Below, in pieces: positions 1 to 5,971 of a stretch of DNA of 5,971 bases; the stretch's first letter is position 1, and each line of letters opens with the position of its first letter. Below the pieces are notes generated by a model. That model was not told the origin of the DNA. It made no database searches and saw nothing but the letters and a program-made list of their open reading frames with translations. The position numbers and the translations under genes are program-made. The stretch comes from an uncultured Panacagrimonas sp. GTDB lineage: Bacteria; Pseudomonadota; Gammaproteobacteria; Nevskiales; Nevskiaceae. The stretch is from contig CAMLNE010000265.1 of NCBI GenBank assembly GCA_946481265.1, positions 1 through 5,971 on the forward strand, read 5' to 3'.

Positions 1-34
1 GCACGTCCTCGACGCACGGCCATCGCTCGATCCC

Positions 35-55
35 CCTGTGAGAAATGCGGGCTAG
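35..55. repeat. left arm of a 21-bp perfect inverted repeat (possible mobile-element end)
   Basis: The 21 bases here (beginning CCTGTGAGAAATGCGG and ending GCTAG) are the exact reverse complement of 5867-5887. Similarity stops at both edges, as expected for the terminal repeats of an insertion sequence rather than a longer duplication. If CTAG is the tip, an element would extend leftward out of the window from this arm and rightward from the other arm, so two elements would flank the rnt-to-groEL block. No transposase is visible, so the identity of the element is not established. The rnt stop codon lies inside this arm. Confidence 0.75.
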
Positions 56-795
56 TCGCGATCCGCGTTGGCGATGCCGGGATCGATCATCGCGCCACTG
101 GACTCGAACAGCGGCCGCACGCGGTTGATCAGGGTGCAGAACAGGTCGGCCGTCTTCTCGGCGTCGTAGATCGCCGAGTGCGCCTCGCGCGCGTCGTAGT
201 CCAGGCCCGCCGCCTCCGCCGCACGCGCCAGCACGGTCTGGCCGAGCAGGCTGCCGGCCAGGGTGACCGTGTCGAAGCACGAGAACGGGTGGAAGGGATT
301 GCGCTTGATGCCCGTGCGCGCGACCGCGGCATTGATGAAGCCGAGGTCGAAGTGCGCGTTGTGCCCGACCAGCACGGCGCGGGTGCAACCGTTCTCGGAG
401 ATCGCCTGGCGGATCGGCTTGAAGATGTGCACCAGCGCCTCGGTTTCCTTGCGGGCCAGGCGCAGCGGGTTGTCCACCTTGATGCCGTTGACCTCCATCG
501 AGGCCTTTTCCATGTTCGCGCCGGGAAAGGGTTCGACGTGGCTGAACACGGTGTGCCGGCGGACCAGGTTGCCGGATTCGTCCACGCCCAGGATCACGGC
601 CGCCACTTCGAGCAGGGCATCGGTCTGGCTGTTGAAACCGCCCGTCTCGACATCGACCACGATCGGCAGGAAGCCGCGAAAGCGGTGACCGACACGGGGC
701 TGCGATCTGGGCCCGTCGGCCTGCGGCCTGGTCGGTGCGGGACCTGCGCCGGGGGCGGTCGCCGAGGCCTGATTTTCGGGGGGAGCGTCGCTCAT
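52..795 (-). CDS. rnt: ribonuclease T (DEDDh 3'-5' exoribonuclease)
   Basis: RNase T trims the 3' ends of tRNA, 5S and 23S rRNA precursors and takes part in tRNA end turnover; the enzyme is cytoplasmic and works as a homodimer. The 247-residue protein shows the DEDDh exonuclease set: D48 and E50 in VDVETGG, D150 in GHNAHFD, and H206 with D211 in [20 protein letters not shown] precedes the region leading to H206. From my memory of the E. coli protein (215 aa), the catalytic residues are all shifted by exactly 25, so the core is colinear and the extra length is mostly an N-terminal tail rich in Ala, Pro and Gln (residues 1-36). The ATG at 795 is the first usable start, because an in-frame TAG lies upstream at 825-823. 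No Shine-Dalgarno precedes it. The stop codon TAG (54-52) falls within the inverted-repeat arm, so the native C-terminus may have been altered. The gene is divergent from argG. Confidence 0.95.
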   Translation of the reverse strand: MSDAPPENQASATAPGAGPAPTRPQADGPRSQPRVGHRFRGFLPIVVDVETGGFNSQTDALLEVAAVILGVDESGNLVRRHTVFSHVEPFPGANMEKASMEVNGIKVDNPLRLARKETEALVHIFKPIRQAISENGCTRAVLVGHNAHFDLGFINAAVARTGIKRNPFHPFSCFDTVTLAGSLLGQTVLARAAEAAGLDYDAREAHSAIYDAEKTADLFCTLINRVRPLFESSGAMIDPGIANADRD

Positions 796-804
796 GGGGG
801 CGGC

Positions 805-810
805 ACTATA
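805..810 (-). promoter_or_regulatory. candidate -10 element for rnt
   Basis: Read on the minus strand this is TATAGT, one base from the TATAAT consensus. It ends 9 bases before the rnt ATG at 795, so a transcript from it would have almost no leader. This agrees with the absence of a Shine-Dalgarno. No good -35 hexamer is seen 16-18 bases upstream. Confidence 0.4.
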
Positions 811-823
811 GCGGAAGCGTCCC

Positions 824-829
824 TATAAT
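824..829 (+). promoter_or_regulatory. -10 element of the argG promoter
   Basis: This is a perfect TATAAT in otherwise GC-rich DNA. The -35 position at a 17-bp spacer (801-806, CGGCAC) is a poor match and there is no extended TGn motif, so the promoter may be weak or activator dependent. Transcription would begin near 836, giving an argG leader of about 73 nt. The element sits 14 bp from the opposing rnt -10, so the two promoters overlap. Confidence 0.6.
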
Positions 830-833
830 CCGC

Positions 834-873
834 GCCTGCTGCGGCCGGCGCCTGTCGCCCCGGGCAGCAAGGC
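834..873 (+). other. stem-loop in the argG 5' leader
   Basis: GCC-TGCTGC (834-842) can pair with GCAGCA-A-GGC (864-873, A870 bulged), and CCGG at 845-848 can pair with CCGG at 860-863 inside it. If transcription starts near 836 this is a stem at the extreme 5' end of the argG mRNA, losing its outermost base pairs. It is followed by an unstructured pyrimidine tract (877-899) and the start codon. It could affect mRNA stability or attenuation, but no T-tract follows and no function is proven. Confidence 0.35.
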
Positions 874-908
874 CATCGTTCCCCTCCTTTCTGTTCCGCC
901 GCAAGCCC

Positions 909-2120
<1,212 letters not shown>

Positions 2121-2127
2121 GCGCCGC

Positions 2128-2149
2128 GGTCGGGGCGCAAGCCCCGACC
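2128..2149. repeat. 9-bp perfect hairpin with a GCAA tetraloop, possibly a REP-like element
   Basis: GGTCGGGGC (2128-2136) pairs perfectly with GCCCCGACC (2141-2149) around GCAA, a GNRA-type loop. It starts 8 bases after the argG stop. No T-tract follows (CGCAATGACG comes next), so it is not a classical terminator. Compact, perfect GC-rich hairpins just after genes are typical of dispersed REP-like repeats and of 3' mRNA-stabilising structures. Only one copy is visible here, so the repeat assignment is inference. Confidence 0.45.
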
Positions 2150-2167
2150 CGCAATGACGCACGGCGT

Positions 2168-2196
2168 GCGCGGCGCTTCATCGCGCTCCGCGCTTT
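2168..2196 (+). terminator. weak candidate terminator after argG
   Basis: GCGCGG-CGC (2168-2176) can pair with GCG-CT-CCGCGC (2183-2193) around a TTCATC loop, with CT bulged. It is followed only by TTTA. The stem is strong but the T-run is short, so termination here may be inefficient or Rho assisted. Confidence 0.35.
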
Positions 2197-2254
2197 ATGC
2201 ACGTTGCGATCTGCACTCCACGGCGCGACGTGCGCCGGCGCTGCCTGCTGACAT

Positions 2255-2272
2255 CGACCTGGGTTAAGGTCG
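2255..2272. promoter_or_regulatory. palindrome upstream of the hydrolase gene, possible operator
   Basis: CGACCT (2255-2260) and AGGTCG (2267-2272) are perfect inverted half-sites separated by 6 bp (GGGTTA), centred about 45 bp before the hydrolase ATG. The size and position suit a dimeric repressor site. No regulator gene is next to it and no clear promoter hexamers were found, so this is a candidate only. Confidence 0.3.
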
Positions 2273-2307
2273 CGGGCTCGCAACCCGACTCTTCTTCCGG
2301 ACGCACG

Positions 2308-3192
2308 ATGAACCCCTCCAACGACGTTCCGCCGATCAAGACCATCCGCGCCAACGGGCTGGAATTCGCCTATTTCGAGGTCGGCGAAGGGCCGCTGGTG
2401 ATCCTGCTCCACGGCTTTCCGGATACCGCGCTGTGCTGGAAGGAAGTGGCGCCGCGACTGGCGGCAGCGGGCTTTCGCGCCGTCGCTCCGTTCCTGCGCG
2501 GCTATGCGCCCACGGACCTGGCGCCCGACGGGGATTACTCGCTGCCGACACTGTCGCGCGACCTGCTGGCGCTGATCGAACACTTCAACCCGGGCGAGAA
2601 GGCCTTTGTCGTCGGTCACGACTGGGGCGCGCCGATCACCCAGTTCGCGGCCAATCTGCGCCCCGACCGCTTCGAGAAGATCGTGCTGGCCGCCGTGCCG
2701 CACCTGCGCAAGTTCTTCCTGGCACCGACCCTCCGGCAGCTCGGGCGCTCGCACTACATCTTCAAGTTCCAGCTGCCCTGGTGGGCGGAAAGCCGGCTGC
2801 CGAAGAACGATTTCGAATGGGTGACGCAGAACCTGATCCGGCGCTGGTCGCCGGGCTGGGATTTCACGCCGGGCGAGATCGAGGCGATCAAGGGAAATTT
2901 CCGCGAGCCGGCCCGCCTCAAGGCCGCGCTGGCCTACTACCGCGGCTTGCGTGGTCTGCTGGTGGATCCGTCCGCGCTCAGGACCGCCTTCGCCGACGTG
3001 ACCGTTCCCACGCGCATGATCTATGGCACCGAGGACGGCGCGATCGGCGCGGAGATGTTCCAGAAACTGCAGAAGCGTTTCCGCGGTGGCTACGACCTGT
3101 GCGAGGCGACCGGCCGCGGTCATTTCATGCAGTACGAGGACCCGGCGTGGTTCGCCGACCGCGTGGTGGAGTTCTTCAAGGAACCGGTCTGA
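2308..3192 (+). CDS. alpha/beta-hydrolase, epoxide hydrolase-like
   Basis: The 294-residue protein has the full alpha/beta-hydrolase layout. HGFP (35-38) is the oxyanion-hole motif, VVGHDWGA (101-108) is the nucleophile elbow with Asp105, YGTEDGAIG (239-247) should carry the catalytic acid (Asp243), and GRGHFMQYEDP (269-279) carries the catalytic base His272. An Asp nucleophile points to epoxide hydrolases or haloalkane dehalogenases rather than esterases. The cap region has Tyr150 (SHYIFKFQLP) and Tyr211 (YYRG), matching the two tyrosines that activate the epoxide oxygen in soluble epoxide hydrolases, so an epoxide hydrolase that forms vicinal diols is favoured. The substrate is unknown. No signal peptide is seen. 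The ATG at 2308 is chosen because homology starts soon after it; the frame is open from an ATG at 2197, but those 37 residues (Arg and Cys rich) look non-coding. The ribosome-binding site is weak (CGGA). The gene has no partner genes. Confidence 0.88.
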   Translation: MNPSNDVPPIKTIRANGLEFAYFEVGEGPLVILLHGFPDTALCWKEVAPRLAAAGFRAVAPFLRGYAPTDLAPDGDYSLPTLSRDLLALIEHFNPGEKAFVVGHDWGAPITQFAANLRPDRFEKIVLAAVPHLRKFFLAPTLRQLGRSHYIFKFQLPWWAESRLPKNDFEWVTQNLIRRWSPGWDFTPGEIEAIKGNFREPARLKAALAYYRGLRGLLVDPSALRTAFADVTVPTRMIYGTEDGAIGAEMFQKLQKRFRGGYDLCEATGRGHFMQYEDPAWFADRVVEFFKEPV

Positions 3193-3364
3193 GCGGATTG
3201 CGCCCGGCAACGGGTCCGTAATCGAGGCGGGCAGGGCGCCTATGGCAGCCCGCCCGGATGGAGTCAGCGCCGGGGCGGGCCGGAGCAGGCGGTCCGGCAT
3301 TGGACCCCTCAAGGCCCCGCCGCCGGGGTGCAAGCCGACGACGCCCGCAGCTGAGGCAGTCGTC
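3193..3364. other. gene-free, hairpin-rich intergenic stretch before groESL
   Basis: I see no coding gene here. Several short inverted repeats are visible: CCCG-GCAA-CGGG (3203-3214), GGCGGGC/GCCCGCC with a 15-nt loop (3226-3254), GGTCC/GGACC (3291-3306), CCCCG/CGGGG (3315-3328) and GACGACGCC/GGC-A-GTCGTC (3337-3364). None is followed by a T-tract, so no intrinsic terminator for the hydrolase gene is evident. Some of this is expected in GC-rich DNA; a small RNA cannot be excluded but nothing specific supports one. Confidence 0.5.
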
Positions 3365-3409
3365 AAAAAAAAACCCGCGGCCCCCTTGAATCTCCGAATC
3401 GGACCATCA
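3365..3409 (+). promoter_or_regulatory. groESL heat-shock promoter (sigma-32-like) with upstream A-tract
   Basis: CCCTTGAA at 3383-3390 matches the sigma-32 -35 consensus. GACCAT at 3402-3407 resembles the CCCCAT -10 core, though the 11-bp gap is slightly shorter than the roughly 13 bp of the E. coli groE promoter. The same -35 also gives a weak sigma-70 reading: TTGAAT (3386-3391), 17 bp, AAGTAT (3409-3414). Transcription would begin near 3416-3421, inside the CIRCE. An A9 run at 3365-3373 lies about 43-51 bp upstream of that, where an UP element would bind the RNA polymerase alpha subunit. Confidence 0.7.
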
Positions 3410-3413
3410 AGTA

Positions 3414-3440
3414 TTGGCAGCCTTCGCGGGAGAGTGCTAA
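3414..3440. promoter_or_regulatory. CIRCE operator (HrcA binding site)
   Basis: The right arm GAGTGCTAA (3432-3440) matches the CIRCE consensus exactly. It sits 9 bases after TTGGCAGCC (3414-3422), which matches 6 of 9 positions of the consensus left arm TTAGCACTC. The spacing is the canonical N9. HrcA repressor bound here would cover the likely transcription start and repress groESL without heat stress. The weak left arm suggests moderate repression. hrcA itself is not in the window. Confidence 0.88.
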
Positions 3441-3446
3441 CAGGAG

Positions 3447-3473
3447 AGGGGTACCGGAAGCCCGGAAACCCCT
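3447..3473 (+). other. upstream hairpin in the groES leader
   Basis: AGGGGT (3447-3452) pairs with ACCCCT (3468-3473), and CCGG (3454-3457) pairs with CCGG (3462-3465) around an AAGC loop, with a small asymmetric internal loop. It lies just after CIRCE in the transcribed leader. A competing pairing, GGAAGCC (3456-3462) with GGCTTCC (3488-3494), would disrupt both this hairpin and the one over the ribosome-binding site, so the leader could switch between folds. Confidence 0.4.
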
Positions 3474-3489
3474 GTGCGGTTAGCGCGGC

Positions 3490-3527
3490 TTCCTGTGAAT
3501 CAACCCCAAAGTGATTGAAAACAGGAG
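3490..3527 (+). promoter_or_regulatory. hairpin masking the groES Shine-Dalgarno (candidate RNA thermometer)
   Basis: The groES ribosome-binding site ACAGGAG (3521-3527, 7 nt before the ATG) can pair with TTCCTGT (3490-3496), the outermost pair being a G-U wobble. AATCA (3498-3502) pairs with TGATT (3512-3516) above it, closing a 9-nt loop; between the stems is an asymmetric internal loop (G3497 against G3517-A3520). An SD closed by a short, interrupted stem is the typical architecture of bacterial RNA thermometers, and an SD-masking hairpin upstream of groES is known in enterobacteria. The fold here is read by eye only. Confidence 0.5.
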
Positions 3528-3534
3528 TAAAGGT

Positions 3535-3822
3535 ATGGCTCTGCGTCCCCTGCACGATCGCGTGATCGTCAAGCGTCTGGAAGAAGAGAAGAAGACTGCC
3601 GGCGGCATCCTCATCCCCGACAGCGCCGCCGAAAAGCCGCTGCGCGCCGAAGTGGTCTCGGTTGGCCCGGGCAAGCGCTCGGACGACGGCAAGGTCCACG
3701 CCCTGGACGTCAAGAAGGGCGACAAGGTCCTGATCGGCAAGTACTCGGGCACCGAGGTCAAGGTCGACGGCGAGGACCTCGTGGTCCTGCGCGAAGACGA
3801 CATCATGGCCGTGATCGCCTGA
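3535..3822 (+). CDS. groES: co-chaperonin GroES
   Basis: GroES is the heptameric lid of the GroEL chaperonin; it closes the folding chamber and triggers substrate release in the ATP cycle. The 95-residue protein has the normal length. It begins [14 protein letters not shown], followed by the mobile loop (about residues 17-35) with the hydrophobic tripeptide ILI (25-27) that docks on GroEL, then the roof-hairpin region near 45-57, and the typical end EDDIMAVIA. The ATG at 3535 is chosen over the in-frame GTG at 3511 because homology starts there and AGGAG (3523-3527) is 7 nt upstream. It is the first gene of the groES-groEL operon, under the sigma-32-like promoter and CIRCE, with further possible control from the structured leader. 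Confidence 0.98.
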   Translation: MALRPLHDRVIVKRLEEEKKTAGGILIPDSAAEKPLRAEVVSVGPGKRSDDGKVHALDVKKGDKVLIGKYSGTEVKVDGEDLVVLREDDIMAVIA

Positions 3823-3842
3823 TCCGGGATTTCTTCCCGATC
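3821..3842 (+). other. hairpin between groES and groEL
   Basis: GATC (3821-3824) and GGGA (3826-3829), separated by a bulged C, pair with TCCC (3835-3838) and GATC (3839-3842) around TTTCT. The stem starts within the groES stop codon and is followed by a pyrimidine stretch with short T-runs (GGCTTTCCCGCTTTTCC) rather than a continuous one. It is too weak for a confident terminator. It could be a processing or stabilising element that adjusts groES against groEL expression, a role known for groESL messages in some bacteria. Confidence 0.3.
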
Positions 3843-3910
3843 CGGCTTTCCCGCTTTTCCAACATTCAGGGAGCCCGCGCCGCGTTACGGCATGGGCCTG
3901 GAAAGTAATA

Positions 3911-5585
<1,675 letters not shown>

Positions 5586-5588
5586 GTT

Positions 5589-5611
5589 CGGCCCCGGCCG
5601 GGCCGCGTTTT
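5589..5611 (+). terminator. weak first terminator after groEL
   Basis: CGGCCC (5589-5594) pairs with GGGCCG (5600-5605) around CGGCC, followed by CG and TTTT. The stem is short and the T-run is offset by two bases, so it is probably only a partial stop ahead of the stronger terminator about 40 bp on. Confidence 0.4.
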
Positions 5612-5645
5612 CATCGCGCGGCCGCATCAAGCCACACGCAGCACG

Positions 5646-5677
5646 ATCAGGGCGCCTCCGGGCGCCCTGATTTTTTT
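5646..5677 (+). terminator. strong intrinsic terminator of the groESL operon
   Basis: ATCAGGGCGCC (5646-5656) and GGCGCCCTGAT (5661-5671) form a perfect 11-bp stem around TCCG. Seven T residues (5671-5677) follow, the first being the last base of the stem. There is no matching T-run on the minus strand, so it works for plus-strand transcription only. Confidence 0.92.
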
Positions 5678-5866
5678 GGGCCGGGCAGCTCGGGGACAAC
5701 GTCCTGCGGGATCCGGGCCGCGGCGTGCCTCGCATCGAATGCGACGCGAGACGCGCGTGCATCCCGCACGCCGGACGGCGCGCGCTTCGCCCGGTTGCGC
5801 TCGCACAAACGCTGCGCGAATCCTGTGCAAACCGGGCACGAACGCCGTGGTGCTCGTGGGCACAGG
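5678..5866. other. gene-free GC-rich spacer with small palindromes
   Basis: No reading frame here resembles a known protein. Short inverted repeats are present: TCGCAT-CGA-ATGCGA (5730-5744), GCGTGC/GCACGC (5755-5771), and a larger hairpin from CCTGTGC (5822-5828) to GCACAGG (5860-5866) with CACGA/TCGTG inside (5837-5841 and 5854-5858). The last ends exactly at the right inverted-repeat arm. None has a T-tract. Confidence 0.5.
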
Positions 5867-5887
5867 CTAGCCCGCATTTCTCACAGG
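5867..5887. repeat. right arm of the 21-bp perfect inverted repeat (possible mobile-element end)
   Basis: This arm starts CTAGCCCGCATTTCTCACAG and is the exact reverse complement of 35-55. It is preceded by CACAGG (5861-5866) and ends in the same hexamer (5882-5887), giving a small direct repeat. The sequence beyond it shares no obvious similarity with the outer sequence at the left end of the window. That is consistent with a left end and a right end of the same kind of element. Confidence 0.75.
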
Positions 5888-5971
5888 TCGCCGGAGAATC
5901 CGTTTCAATCTACTGAATCTGAGTGCGATGTTTGGGCTGCGCGCCGGAAACAGAGTGTCGCCTGGATTCTC
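5888..5971. other. terminal segment beyond the right repeat arm, possibly the start of a mobile element
   Basis: These 84 bases are less GC rich than the spacer before them (for example TTTCAATCTACTGAATCTGAG). A frame opens at ATG 5928 and runs off the window (MFGLRAGNRVSPGF), but it is too short to identify and has no good ribosome-binding site. GAGAATCC (5894-5901) recurs inverted as GGATTCTC at the very end (5964-5971). Confidence 0.3.

Noticed and set aside
178..828. A 216-codon plus-strand frame across rnt
   Set aside because: It is antisense to RNase T, whose catalytic residues are all present, so this frame is a shadow.
735..908. A 58-residue N-terminal extension of argG
   Set aside because: The frame is open, but the residues are Arg/Pro/Ser rich, overlap the promoter and rnt, and homology begins at the ATG at 909.
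2248..2270. CTGACA (2248-2253) as a -35 box for the hydrolase
   Set aside because: No acceptable -10 lies 16-18 bp downstream (CGCGGG is found), so there is no supportable promoter.
2197..2307. An upstream start (ATG 2197) for the hydrolase
   Set aside because: It would add 37 residues with no family similarity, and the palindrome and likely regulatory region lie inside it.
3337..3373. The hairpin plus A9 tract as an intrinsic terminator
   Set aside because: The stem is followed by A on the plus strand, and on the minus strand the T-run comes before the stem instead of after it, so neither direction gives a terminator.
5822..5866. The hairpin before the right repeat arm as a terminator or attachment site
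   Set aside because: It has no T-tract, no neighbouring integrase or tRNA gene, and interrupted pairing; it is noted only as a palindrome in the spacer.

Overview
The window reads as chromosomal housekeeping DNA from a GC-rich gammaproteobacterium (GC roughly two thirds by eye). RNase T is characteristic of Gammaproteobacteria. The 403-residue argininosuccinate synthase, and a groESL operon that combines a sigma-32-like promoter with a CIRCE operator, would fit a Xanthomonadales-type lineage such as the Lysobacter/Rhodanobacter relatives. That finer placement is inference.

Layout from left to right. (1) Positions 35-55 carry one arm of a perfect 21-bp inverted repeat whose other arm is at 5867-5887. 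(2) rnt (RNase T) lies on the minus strand at 52-795, and its stop codon falls inside the left arm. (3) A 113-bp divergent intergenic region holds a perfect TATAAT for argG, an opposing TATAGT for rnt and a hairpin in the argG leader. (4) argG runs 909-2120. (5) A 187-bp gap holds a 9-bp GNRA-capped hairpin, a possible terminator and a palindrome. (6) A complete alpha/beta-hydrolase of the epoxide-hydrolase type lies at 2308-3192. (7) A 342-bp gap holds several GC-rich hairpins, an A9 tract, a sigma-32-like promoter, CIRCE and a structured groES leader that can hide the Shine-Dalgarno. (8) groES and groEL lie at 3535-3822 and 3924-5585, followed by a weak and then a strong intrinsic terminator. 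(9) The last roughly 290 bp have no recognisable gene and contain the right repeat arm.

The genes do not form one pathway. argG makes argininosuccinate for arginine synthesis, rnt matures stable RNA 3' ends, groESL is the essential chaperonin machine, and the hydrolase is an orphan enzyme. Every coding gene looks intact.

I see no undescribed multi-gene system here. The points most worth checking are the inverted repeats bracketing the window (probably ends of mobile-element copies just outside it, which may also explain where the sequence starts and stops), the rnt stop codon inside one of them, and the groES leader, where a two-part hairpin masks the ribosome-binding site and could act as an RNA thermometer beneath the promoter and CIRCE control.
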